Source: JADYZU01 sp964540965
Lineage (GTDB): Bacteria > Pseudomonadota > Alphaproteobacteria > Rhodobacterales > Rhodobacteraceae
Assembly: GCA_964540965.1 (NCBI GenBank)
Contig: CAZIOT010000011.1
Span: forward strand, 1 to 64,000
Reading direction: 5' to 3'
Length of the DNA: 64,000 nt
Every line of letters starts with the position of its first letter. The first letter of the stretch is position 1. Below, in pieces: positions 48,130-56,794 of this stretch. The notes beneath the pieces were generated by a model. The model searched no databases, had not been told where the DNA came from, and was given only the letters and a program-made list of their open reading frames with translations. Made by a program: the position numbers and the translations under genes.

Positions 48130-50133
48130 TCAGATCAGCTTCTTGCCGCGCAGGAAGCCGGTCAGCGCCGCAACCACCGCATCGCCATCGTCCTTGGTGA
48201 AGGGTGCCGTGCCCGACGCTTCCAGCCGTTTCCACGCCTGTTCGCGGGCATAGCCGCGCAGGCCCGGCGGCAGCGACCACAGCCAGTCGCGGATCGTGTC
48301 GGCCGCCGGGCCGTAATCGGCGACCCATTGCATGCGGCCCTTGCCGAAATCGAACATGTCGGCCGAGGGCGCGGGCGCCGCGGCGCGCAGGGCCCGTGTC
48401 GCCTCCTCGTCCACCTTGTCGCCGGCGATGACGACGCCATAGACATCGCGGGCCCGCGCGGCCGACAGAAGGCCGGCCAGATTGTCGCGCAGCACCCTTT
48501 CCGGCTTGCGCTCCATCGGGTTGCCGTAACCGCCGCCACCGCCGCCCTTGATCGTCACCACCTCGCCCAGACGCGGGCGATAGACGGTGACCTTGCCGAT
48601 ATACTGCGGATCCTCGTCCCCGACGCGGCCGGTGTTGTTGCAGGTCGATCCGGCCTGCCCGCCCATCGCGCCCCAGGAACTGAACCGGTGCCGGTCCTTG
48701 CCGCGCATGACAAGGATCGCCTCGGGGTGCAGCAGCTCAAGGTCGTATTCCACGCCAAAGCCGCCGCGCTGCTTGCCCGCGCCTTCGCTGTCGGGCGACA
48801 GGGCAAAGCGGTGGACCAGTACCGGCGCCTCGAATTCCAGGATCTCGGTCGGGACGTTGCGCAGATAGGCAAGCGGCCGGTCCGACCCCGACAGCCCGTC
48901 GATGCTGGCCGAACCGCCCGATCCGCCCTGGATCGGGTTGGCCACCACCACGCGCCCGCCTTCGGCACCGCCGGCAGTGGACACATAGGTCACCGCCACC
49001 TGATTGGCACCGCCCGCCGGCACGATGTCGGGAATGGCCTGCATCAGGCAGCCCAGCACCGCGTCATGCAGGCGGATGGATGTCGTGGCCCGCATCCCCA
49101 CCGCCGCCGGAAAGGTGCAGTTCACCACCGACCCTTCGGGCAGCACCAGATCGACACAGCGCAGCATCCCGCCGTTAAGCGAGATGGTCGGCGCCATGGT
49201 GACTAGGAAGTTGAGGAAGGCGCGCGACAGGAACGGGTGATGTTTCTGCCCGCCCGAGGGGATGTTCAGCGCCGATTTCACCTGCGGATCCGAGCCGGTG
49301 AAATCCAGTTCCACCGTGCCGTCGCCACGCGCTGTCAGCTTGACCTCAAGCCGCACCGGCACGTTCGAGACGTAGTCGTCCTCGAAGTATTCGGTAAAGC
49401 GGTATTGCCCGGTGGGGATCTTCATCAGCGCCTGACGGGCAAGCGCCTCGGTATGGTCAAGGTTGCGGTCGATGGCACGCTCCACCGCCTCGCGTCCGTA
49501 TTTGCCGATCAGGCCCAGGATCCGCGATTCCGCCTTGTTGATCGCCGAGACCAGCCCGTCGATGTCGCCGCGGTTCAGCGTGGGAATCCGGCTGTTGTCG
49601 GCCATGATGTTCCACAGTTCCTGATTGAACACGCCCTGGCGGAACAACCGCGCGGGGCGCAGGCGCAGCCCCTCCTGGAACACCTCGTGGAACCGCATGT
49701 CGATGGAACCGGGGGCGGCGCCGCCGACATCGGTGCAGTGGATGAAGGCGAAGGCAAAGCAGACGATCCTGCCATCGGCAAAGACCGGCTTGAACATGTA
49801 GACATCGTTCAGATGGGTGACCATGCCCCGCGTCGAATAGGGGTCATTCGTCACCATGATGTCGCCGGGCGCCCAGTCGTCGAATGCCTCGACCGCCGAC
49901 TGCATCGGCGTCGCGACCAGCGACGTCACGCCGGTGTTGCGCGGATAGGCCGCGACCTCACCCCCTTTCGAGACGATGGCGGTGGCAAAGTCCTGGGTTT
50001 CCTTGACAAAGGTCGTATAGGCCGACCGCAGCAGGATCCACGACATCTCGTCCACCACGGCGGTGAACAGATGCGAGAGAACCTCGTCGGTGGTGGCTTC
50101 GGCCTTGCGGCGGGAAAAGGCGGGTGCGTTCAT
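48130..50133 (-). CDS. hyuB: Hydantoinase B / oxoprolinase beta-type subunit, C-terminally extended (module 3)
   Basis: A 667-residue HyuB-family protein. Family parts include TTDEVLSHLFTAVVDEMSWIL near the N-terminus, DIMVTNDPYSTRGMVTHLND, and GGGGGGYGNPMERKPERV near residue 545. It is about 90 residues longer than the module 1 HyuB: after DVYGVVIAGDKV, where the family usually ends, it has an extra segment (MFDFGKGRMQWVADYG, LPPGLRGYAREQAWKRLE). The extension suggests a different partner or substrate. It lies 52 bases after hyuA in the capA operon. A GACCGACCGG sequence just upstream is operator-like but weak. Confidence 0.92.
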   Translation of the reverse strand: MNAPAFSRRKAEATTDEVLSHLFTAVVDEMSWILLRSAYTTFVKETQDFATAIVSKGGEVAAYPRNTGVTSLVATPMQSAVEAFDDWAPGDIMVTNDPYSTRGMVTHLNDVYMFKPVFADGRIVCFAFAFIHCTDVGGAAPGSIDMRFHEVFQEGLRLRPARLFRQGVFNQELWNIMADNSRIPTLNRGDIDGLVSAINKAESRILGLIGKYGREAVERAIDRNLDHTEALARQALMKIPTGQYRFTEYFEDDYVSNVPVRLEVKLTARGDGTVELDFTGSDPQVKSALNIPSGGQKHHPFLSRAFLNFLVTMAPTISLNGGMLRCVDLVLPEGSVVNCTFPAAVGMRATTSIRLHDAVLGCLMQAIPDIVPAGGANQVAVTYVSTAGGAEGGRVVVANPIQGGSGGSASIDGLSGSDRPLAYLRNVPTEILEFEAPVLVHRFALSPDSEGAGKQRGGFGVEYDLELLHPEAILVMRGKDRHRFSSWGAMGGQAGSTCNNTGRVGDEDPQYIGKVTVYRPRLGEVVTIKGGGGGGYGNPMERKPERVLRDNLAGLLSAARARDVYGVVIAGDKVDEEATRALRAAAPAPSADMFDFGKGRMQWVADYGPAADTIRDWLWSLPPGLRGYAREQAWKRLEASGTAPFTKDDGDAVVAALTGFLRGKKLI

Positions 50134-50185
50134 GGCTGGGTCCGGTCGGTCGGGTTGCGGGACGCCGCGGCGGGCGGCGGGCGGA

Positions 50186-52264
50186 TCAGATCCGGGACAG
50201 GATCAGGTTGTCGCCGGGCGCGACCGTCGCGCGCCAGCCGGGTGGCACCAGCGTCGTGGTGTCGAGTTGCTCGATGATCGCCGGCCCGTCCACGGGGTCG
50301 CTCAGCCCGTCGCGGAAATGCACGGTGGCGGTCAGGACTTCGCCGTTCAGGCGGATCTGGCGCGGCGCCAGATGTTCCGGCGCATCGGTCGGGGCAAGGC
50401 GGATCGATGCGGGTTTCGGCACGATGCCGGTGACATGGACCCGCAATTCCTTGAGCCAGATGTCGCGGGTGCTGGCATGGCCAAAGGTCGCGGCATGGGC
50501 GCGGTGGAATGCCTCGGCGATGGCGGCGGTGTCGGACCGTTCAAGCCAGTCGCGCTGCAAGGGCACGGTCACGTCATAGCCCTGCCCGTCATAATGCATG
50601 TCGGCGGCCCAGTCGTATTCCTGCCCGACCAGCCGCGCGCCCGGCGCCACTTCGGCCAGCCAGGCCTGCGAGCGGGCGTCAAGCGAGCGGGCGGCATCGG
50701 GCAGCGCGCCATCGGAGAGCCGCGACAGCAGGGTATAGACCGGCTGCACCAGATCGCCCTCGGCATTCGCGGTCGCGGCGCCGAAGGCCGACAGCGCCCC
50801 GGGCGTCGGCGGGATCAGCACTTCGCCGATGTTGACCTCTTCGGCCAGCAGGGCGCCGATCAGCGGGCCGGCGCCGCCGAAGGCGACCAGCCGGAAGGTC
50901 GGGCTGTCAACGCCGCGCCGCGCCAGCACGCGCATGGTTTCTGCCGCCATCATCGCGATGCCGATGGAAACGGCGGCATCCGCCACTTCCTCGACCGACC
51001 AGCCCAGCGGGCCGGCGACAGTGGCCATCGCGGTGCGCGACTTTTCGATGTCAAGCGGCAGCATCCCGGCCAGAAGCTGGTCGGTCCCCAGCCAGCCCGA
51101 CAGCAGGAAGGCATCGGTCATGCCCGGCCGGTCGGCCTGCCGGCCATAGCAGGCGGGCCCGGGCGAGGCGCCCAGACTGCGCGGGCCGACCGCGATGGAG
51201 CCGGCGCCGTCCAGCCAGATCAGCGACCCGCCGCCTGCACCGATCGACGAAACCGCGACCGTCGGAACCAGAATGGGAAAGTCGGCGATATGTTCCTCGG
51301 GCGACAGGACGGGCGATCCGCCGCGGATGACGCCGATGTCGGCGCTGGTGCCGCCGACATCGACGGTGATGAGATCGGCCTTGTCCCAGCCAGCATCCGC
51401 CGCAACCCGCGCCGCGCCGGAAACGCCGGCAGCCGGGCCGGACAGGACCGCGACCACCGGGCGGTTTTTGACGCTTTCGGCCCGCTCCGCTCCGCCGTTC
51501 GACCGGGCGACAAAGGCGTCGGACGCCACGCCGCGTTCGACCAGACCGGCGGTCAACTGACTGACATAGGCCGCGATCTTGGGCTGGACATAGGTGTCGA
51601 TGGTGGCCAGCGTCGCGCGTTCGAATTCGCGTGCCTGCGGCCAGACCTCGGCCGATGTCGAGACCGACACCGCCGGCCAGCGCGCCCGGATTGCTGCCGC
51701 CGCCGCCGCCTCGTGCGCGTCGTTGCGGAAGGAATGCAGAAAGCAGATCACGATGCCGTCCACCCCGGCATCGACAAGGTCCGCCGCCGCCGCCGCGACC
51801 GCGGCCAGGTCGAGCGGCTCGATTTCCTCGCCGTCGGCGTTCAGGCGGCCGCGCACCTCGCGCACCAGCCGGCGTTCGACCAGCGGCAGCGGGCGTTCGG
51901 AATCATAGCGTTGCGCGTTCGGCACCCACAGCCGCTGCAATTCCAGCATGTCGCGAAAGCCCATGGTGGTGATGAAGCCCACGGTGGCGCCGTCGCGTTC
52001 GATCAGCGTGTTTGTCGCGATGGTCGAGGAATGGACATGCTGGATCTGCGCCAGCGTCTGGGGCGTCAGGCCCAGCACCTTGATCAGCAGATCCACCCCG
52101 TCAAGCGTCGATTGGCCCGGCCGCGACGGCGTGCTGGGCACCTTGCGCCGGGTCAGCATCCCGGCCTCGTCGATATAGACCAGGTCCGTGAAGGTGCCGC
52201 CCACGTCCAGACCCAGCCATCCGGTGATGCCGCCCTGCCGGGCCAAGGGTGCGTTGCCGTCCAT
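50186..52264 (-). CDS. hyuA: Hydantoinase A / oxoprolinase alpha-type subunit (module 3)
   Basis: A 692-residue HyuA-family protein with actin-fold loops GWLGLDVGGTFTDLVYIDE near the N-terminus and LITVDVGGTSADIGVIRGG in the middle, plus SGPAAGVSGAARVAADAG, GAGGGSLIWLDG and LVAFGGAGPLIGALLAEE. The start MDGNAPLA is chosen for its GAGGA site; an ATG 13 codons earlier overlaps the capA stop as ATGA and is a real alternative. With HyuB it should open a cyclic amide at the cost of ATP. It differs clearly from the module 1 HyuA. Confidence 0.93.
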   Translation of the reverse strand: MDGNAPLARQGGITGWLGLDVGGTFTDLVYIDEAGMLTRRKVPSTPSRPGQSTLDGVDLLIKVLGLTPQTLAQIQHVHSSTIATNTLIERDGATVGFITTMGFRDMLELQRLWVPNAQRYDSERPLPLVERRLVREVRGRLNADGEEIEPLDLAAVAAAAADLVDAGVDGIVICFLHSFRNDAHEAAAAAAIRARWPAVSVSTSAEVWPQAREFERATLATIDTYVQPKIAAYVSQLTAGLVERGVASDAFVARSNGGAERAESVKNRPVVAVLSGPAAGVSGAARVAADAGWDKADLITVDVGGTSADIGVIRGGSPVLSPEEHIADFPILVPTVAVSSIGAGGGSLIWLDGAGSIAVGPRSLGASPGPACYGRQADRPGMTDAFLLSGWLGTDQLLAGMLPLDIEKSRTAMATVAGPLGWSVEEVADAAVSIGIAMMAAETMRVLARRGVDSPTFRLVAFGGAGPLIGALLAEEVNIGEVLIPPTPGALSAFGAATANAEGDLVQPVYTLLSRLSDGALPDAARSLDARSQAWLAEVAPGARLVGQEYDWAADMHYDGQGYDVTVPLQRDWLERSDTAAIAEAFHRAHAATFGHASTRDIWLKELRVHVTGIVPKPASIRLAPTDAPEHLAPRQIRLNGEVLTATVHFRDGLSDPVDGPAIIEQLDTTTLVPPGWRATVAPGDNLILSRI

Positions 52265-52299
52265 GCTGTCGTCCTCGCGGTTCGGTTGCGCCCGCCCGG

Positions 52300-53679
52300 T
52301 CATGGCCGGGCGAGGTCGATCACGGCCGTGTCGCCGGTGATCGTGATTTCGGTGCCATAGGGGGCCGAAAGCTCGGCCAGCTTGCGCAGGATCGCCTGCG
52401 CGCGGTCGCCGCGGGCAACGCCGGGCAGGCCCGATTCGGCCTTCCTGCCCTTGAGCCAGACGCAGGGCGTGATCGTCACCCGGCTTACCCGGTACTCCGG
52501 CGTCATCTCGCAGACCGGGATGAAAAAGCCGGGTTCGTGGCTGTAGATTTCCCTTGGCGTCGGGAACATCTCTTTCGGCTGGTCGCCCCAGCCAAAGACG
52601 GCGTTGCGCGCGGAATAAGCCTCGACCGGGCCGGCATTGGGCTGGCGTGCCTCGGGGCCGTATCCCCAGCGGGTATAGAAGTCGGCAGGAACCTTGTCGG
52701 GCCGGCCCAGCCGGAACAGGTCGCCCGGATCGTAGAAGATCGGCACGCCCTTGTAGATCTCGATCCCCCGCATCGGCGCGTGACTGCCCTGCGCGATGAA
52801 CAGATGCGCCCCGGCATCGACGGCGGCGCGGGCATAATCCTCGATGAACGCGGCCGAGGTGCTGATCCGGCCGTCCGCCGCGTCGAATTCATGGGCATGC
52901 AGATGGGCGATCACCAGATCGGCCTGCGCACGGGCATGGCGGATCGCGGCAAGGTTGCCGGCAAGGTCATCCTCGTCGCAAAAGGTGGCGGGGCCGCCGT
53001 CGCCCACGCGGAACCGCCAGAGCGTGTTGTGGATGCCGGCCGGATTGACGGTGAATTCGTCGCCGACCCGCGTGACCCACAGGCCCAGCTTGCGGCAAAG
53101 GTCGATCAGGGTGTCGGCCGTCGCGGCATCGACGCGCCAGTGATAGCGCATCGGGTTCAGGCCCGGCCGGCCAACCATGTCGGCCCGCGTATCGCCGGCG
53201 CGTGAAAACATCGGGAAGGACGAACAGCAGGACGTCAGCGCCACCCGCCCGCGGGCCGTGTCCAGGAACGCCGGCATCCGGCTTTCGGCCAGGTTCCGCC
53301 CGGTGCCGGCATGGGGCACGCCGGCGGCGTTCAGCGCCTTCCACGTCTCGAACAGGCCGCCATAGGAATAGTCCAGCGTGTGGTTCGACGCCATCGACAT
53401 CAGGTTGATGCCGAAATCCTTCAGCTCCTGCGCCGCGCCCTTGGGGCCGCGCATCCAGCCCCAGGCGCCTTCGGCGGCGGGGAAAAGCTCGGGCGCGTCG
53501 TAATCGTGCAGCAGGGTTTCCATCTGCGTATGGCAGACATCGGCGCTGCGCAGGATATCGACCACCTCAAGGAACGCCGGATTGCGACAGGTGGCGGCGC
53601 CGTGGTTCAGGATCGAATCGCCGGTGACGATCACCCGGATCGGGCCATTCGCGCTGCTGTCGTTGCCACCGGCTGTCAT
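52300..53679 (-). CDS. CapA/PgsA family metallophosphatase-fold protein
   Basis: A 459-residue protein of the CapA (poly-gamma-glutamate capsule biosynthesis) family, a calcineurin-like fold. Visible parts: RVIVTGDSILNHG near residue 15, GINLMSMASNHTLDYSYGG near residue 92, ADLVIAHLHAHEFD near residue 255, and DAGAHLFIAQGSHAPMRGIEIY with the GxxxHxxxG metal region. There is no signal peptide, so unlike PgsA it is cytoplasmic. No capBC ligase is nearby, so capsule synthesis is unlikely. It is the first gene of the operon with hyuAB and amidase, pointing to a hydrolytic role on the imported compound. AGGGGA precedes the ATG. Confidence 0.85.
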   Translation of the reverse strand: MTAGGNDSSANGPIRVIVTGDSILNHGAATCRNPAFLEVVDILRSADVCHTQMETLLHDYDAPELFPAAEGAWGWMRGPKGAAQELKDFGINLMSMASNHTLDYSYGGLFETWKALNAAGVPHAGTGRNLAESRMPAFLDTARGRVALTSCCSSFPMFSRAGDTRADMVGRPGLNPMRYHWRVDAATADTLIDLCRKLGLWVTRVGDEFTVNPAGIHNTLWRFRVGDGGPATFCDEDDLAGNLAAIRHARAQADLVIAHLHAHEFDAADGRISTSAAFIEDYARAAVDAGAHLFIAQGSHAPMRGIEIYKGVPIFYDPGDLFRLGRPDKVPADFYTRWGYGPEARQPNAGPVEAYSARNAVFGWGDQPKEMFPTPREIYSHEPGFFIPVCEMTPEYRVSRVTITPCVWLKGRKAESGLPGVARGDRAQAILRKLAELSAPYGTEITITGDTAVIDLARP

Positions 53680-53759
53680 GCGGCAATATCCCCTTGTGCG
53701 GTGCCGGGGCACCGCGCGTTCCGGTTTTCAAGAATGGTCCGATTCGGCGGCCGATTCTG

Positions 53760-53777
53760 AACCGACCGCTCGGTCCA
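53760..53777 (-). promoter_or_regulatory. TetR-type operator at the capA operon promoter
   Basis: On the minus strand TGGACCGAGCGGTCGGTT contains the dyad GACCG-NN-CGGTC and matches the dppB operator at 16 of 18 positions. TTGCCT (53806-53811), a 17-base spacer and TAGCAA (53783-53788) form the promoter; the operator starts five bases after the -10, covering the transcription start. The adjacent direct repeat CCGATTC (53739, 53751) is also noted. Confidence 0.75.
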
Positions 53778-53940
53778 TTAAATTGCTACGTCGCTTTCCC
53801 GCGTCAGGCAACGATTTTCTTGGCGGTTTTGCGGTTTTCTGCCTTGTTTTCCCCAGCCAGACCGCAACCGCCCATTGCGCGCGCCATCGCAAGCGCCCGA
53901 CACGAAAGGATATTGGACCAATCGATCCATTGGCAGCCGA

Positions 53941-54918
53941 TCAGATCGGCCCCGGAAAGTGGCAGGCGACGGCATGGCCGCCGCCCTGTGCCGCCAGGGG
54001 CGGCTCGGCTTCGGCGCAAAGCGGGCGGGCCACCGGACAGCGGGTGCGGAACCGACAGCCCGAGGGCAGCGCCAAGGGGCTGGGCACGCTGCCGCCCAGG
54101 ACGATCCGCTTGCGGCGGTGGGTCGGGCGCGGGTCGGGCACCGCCGACATCAGCGCCTGGGTATAGGGATGCAGCGGCGCGGACATCAGGCTGTCGGTTT
54201 CGGCAAGCTCGACGATCCGGCCCAGATACATCACCGCCACCCGGTCCGAGACATAGCTGACCACGCCCATGTCATGCGCGACAAAGACATAGGTCAGGTC
54301 GAACTGCGCCTTGAGATCGCGCATCAGGTTGAGGATCTGGCTCTGGATCGACACGTCGAGCGCCGACACCGGCTCGTCCGCGACGATGAAGCGCGGGCCG
54401 ACGATCAGCGCACGGGCGATGCCGATCCGCTGACGCTGGCCGCCCGAGAACTCGTGCGGATGACGGTCGATGGCGTCAGGGCGCAGGCCCACCCGCTCCA
54501 GCATGTCGCGCACATGATCGCGGCGCTCGGCGGGCGGCACGATGCCGTGGACACGCAGCCCCTCGGCCACGATGTCGCCGACGGTGCGGCGCGGATTCAG
54601 CGATCCGGCCGGATCCTGAAAGATGAACTGCGCGTCGCGCCGCAGCCGGCGCAGCGCCGGACCGGCCATCGACCGCACGTCAACGCCATCGAAGGTGATC
54701 GCGCCGGCGGTGGGTTCGATCAGGCGCAGCAGGCTGCGGCCCAGCGTCGACTTGCCGCAACCGGATTCGCCGACAAGGCCCAGCGTTTCGCCGCGCGCGA
54801 TGTCGAGGTCGATGCCGTCCACCGCGGCGACCTGCCCGACCGTGCGGCGCAGGATGCCTTCGCGCACCGGGAACAGGGTGCGCAGCCCGCGCACCGACAT
54901 GAGCGGCGCGGCGGTCAT
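53941..54918 (-). CDS. Oligopeptide/opine ABC transporter ATPase, DppF type (module 3)
   Basis: A 325-residue ABC ATPase: Walker A GESGCGKST, Q-loop FIFQDPAGSLNPR, signature FSGGQRQRIGIARAL, Walker B FIVADEPVSALDVS, switch FVAHDMGVV. The C-terminal cysteine cluster SGCRFRTRCPVARPLC is intact. It overlaps the DppD-type stop by four bases. It is the last gene of its transcript; about 160 bases follow before the capA promoter, with no clear terminator. Confidence 0.95.
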   Translation of the reverse strand: MTAAPLMSVRGLRTLFPVREGILRRTVGQVAAVDGIDLDIARGETLGLVGESGCGKSTLGRSLLRLIEPTAGAITFDGVDVRSMAGPALRRLRRDAQFIFQDPAGSLNPRRTVGDIVAEGLRVHGIVPPAERRDHVRDMLERVGLRPDAIDRHPHEFSGGQRQRIGIARALIVGPRFIVADEPVSALDVSIQSQILNLMRDLKAQFDLTYVFVAHDMGVVSYVSDRVAVMYLGRIVELAETDSLMSAPLHPYTQALMSAVPDPRPTHRRKRIVLGGSVPSPLALPSGCRFRTRCPVARPLCAEAEPPLAAQGGGHAVACHFPGPI

Positions 54919-55919
54919 TGCGCCCCTCCGGCGACCAGCCAGCAGGCGACCTGCGCGCGACCGCTGTCGACGAGCGGCGGAGGCGGCGCCGCGCGGCAAC
55001 GGTCGAACACATGGGCGCAGCGGTTGGCGAACCGGCAACCGGGCGGAAAGTCGAGAGGCCCCGGCACCATGCCCTCGATGGCGCGCAACCGCTGGCTGCG
55101 GTCCATGCCGACGACGGGGATCGTCTCGATCAGCGCGCGCGTGTAGGGATGGCCCGGCGCGGCCAGCACCTCGGCGGCCGGCCCGCGTTCGACGACCTGA
55201 CCGGCATACATCACCGCCACCTCGTCGGCGATTTCGGCCACCACGCCAAGGTCATGGGTGATGAACACCACCGCCATGCCCAGCCGCCGCCGCAGATCCT
55301 GCAACAGGTCAAGGATCTGCGCCTGCACCGTCACGTCCAGCGCCGTGGTCGGCTCATCGGCGATCAGCACGCGCGGATTGCAGGCCAGCGCCATGGCGAT
55401 CATCACCCGTTGCCGCATCCCGCCCGACATCTGGTGCGGATAGTCGCGGACCCGCCGTTCCGGCGCCGGGATGCCGACAAGGCGCAGCATCTCGACCGCG
55501 CGCGCCATCGCCGCGGCGCGCGATTGCGGCTGGTGCAGGCGCACCGCCTCGGCGATCTGGCGGCCGACGCGGACCACCGGGTTCAGCGACGACATCGGTT
55601 CCTGAAAGATCATCGACACCAGATTGCCGCGGACGCGGCGCAACTCGGCCTCGGGCAGCGTGGCAAGGTCGCGGCCGTCCAGCCGGATTTCGCTGCCCGG
55701 CATGATCTCGCCCGGCCAGTCGACAAGGCGCATGATCGACAGGGCGGTCAGGCTTTTGCCGCTACCGGATTCGCCGACGATGCACAGAACCTTTCCGGCA
55801 TCGACCGACAGATCCACGCCATCGACGGCGCGCAGATCGCCGCGCGGGGTGCGGAACAATGTGCGCAGGTTGCGCACCGCCAGCGCCGGCCCCGGCGCGT
55901 TATCCCTGCCCCCGCTCAT
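54915..55919 (-). CDS. Oligopeptide/opine ABC transporter ATPase, DppD type (module 3)
   Basis: A 334-residue ABC ATPase: Walker A GESGSGKSL, Q-loop MIFQEPMSSLNPV, signature MSGGMRQRVMIAMAL, Walker B VLIADEPTTALDVT, switch FITHDLGVV, and C-terminal cysteines PGCRFANRCAHVFDRC. The ATG MSGGRDN overlaps the DppC-type stop by four bases. It pairs with the DppF-type protein next to it. Confidence 0.95.
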   Translation of the reverse strand: MSGGRDNAPGPALAVRNLRTLFRTPRGDLRAVDGVDLSVDAGKVLCIVGESGSGKSLTALSIMRLVDWPGEIMPGSEIRLDGRDLATLPEAELRRVRGNLVSMIFQEPMSSLNPVVRVGRQIAEAVRLHQPQSRAAAMARAVEMLRLVGIPAPERRVRDYPHQMSGGMRQRVMIAMALACNPRVLIADEPTTALDVTVQAQILDLLQDLRRRLGMAVVFITHDLGVVAEIADEVAVMYAGQVVERGPAAEVLAAPGHPYTRALIETIPVVGMDRSQRLRAIEGMVPGPLDFPPGCRFANRCAHVFDRCRAAPPPPLVDSGRAQVACWLVAGGAQ

Positions 55920-56794
55920 TTCAGCCGCGGGTCCAGCGCGTCGCGCAAACCGTCGCCGATCAGGTTCAGCGCCAGCACCACCGCCATGATGCACAGCCCC
56001 GGATAGGTCAGAAGATGCGGATAGGTGAACAGGTATTGCCGCGCCTCGCCCAGCATCGCGCCCCATTCCGGCGTCGGCTGCTGGATGCCCAGCCCAAGAA
56101 AGCCCAGGCCCGAGGCGGTAAGGATCGCCGTCGCCATCTCGAGGCTTGATTGCACGATGATCGGCGCGGTCGCATTGGGCAGCACATCGCGCAGCACGAT
56201 CCGCCAGCGCGGCGTGCCCATGGCGCGGGCCGCCTCGACATAGGGCATTTCCCGCACGGCAAGGACCGAGGCGCGCAACAGCCGGGCGAAACGCGGGAAC
56301 GAGGTCAGCGCCACCGCGACGACGATGTTGACCATTCCGGTACCCAGAACGCCGATCAGCGCCAGCGCCAGCAGGAAACTGGGAAAGGCCAGCACGATAT
56401 CGACGATGCGCTGCACGATCAGGTCGAACCAGCCACCGATATAGCCCGACAAAAGTCCCAGCGGCACGCCCAGCGCCAGCCCGGCGATGACGGCGGCAAA
56501 ACCGATCGACAGCGTATAGCGCGCGCCATGGATCAGCCGCACCGCCATGTCGCGGCCGAAATTGTCGGTGCCCAGCCAGTGTTCGGAGGTTGAGGGCGCA
56601 AAGCTGTCGATGAAGTTCTGGTATTCGAAATCGCTGCTCGGGCTTGCGGCCAGCACCAGCGGCCCCAAGAGCGCCGCCGCCAGGATCAGTCCCAGCACCG
56701 CCATGCCGACGATGGCATTGGGCTGGGCGGCGAAGCGGCGCCAGACCTGCGCCGCCGCACCGGGCGCCGGGGTGGGGGCGGAAAGGCCGCTCAC
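55916..56794 (-). CDS. ABC transporter permease, DppC type (module 3)
   Basis: A 292-residue permease. DppC mark EHWLGTDNFGRDMAVRLIHGA near residue 75, EAA loop (YVEAARAMGTPRWRIVLRDVLP) near residue 180, C-terminus GDGLRDALDPRLK. The start is a GTG (MSGLSAPTPAP) overlapping the DppB-type stop as GTGA; the same frame stays open further upstream, but that part is an antisense-free shadow of the DppB-type gene. Gene order B-C-D-F is the standard one. Confidence 0.94.
   Translation of the reverse strand: MSGLSAPTPAPGAAAQVWRRFAAQPNAIVGMAVLGLILAAALLGPLVLAASPSSDFEYQNFIDSFAPSTSEHWLGTDNFGRDMAVRLIHGARYTLSIGFAAVIAGLALGVPLGLLSGYIGGWFDLIVQRIVDIVLAFPSFLLALALIGVLGTGMVNIVVAVALTSFPRFARLLRASVLAVREMPYVEAARAMGTPRWRIVLRDVLPNATAPIIVQSSLEMATAILTASGLGFLGLGIQQPTPEWGAMLGEARQYLFTYPHLLTYPGLCIMAVVLALNLIGDGLRDALDPRLK

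Noticed and set aside
52300..53679. Capsule (poly-gamma-glutamate) biosynthesis locus around the capA homologue
   Set aside because: No capB or capC ligase genes, no signal peptide, and the neighbours are catabolic hydrolases and a transporter.
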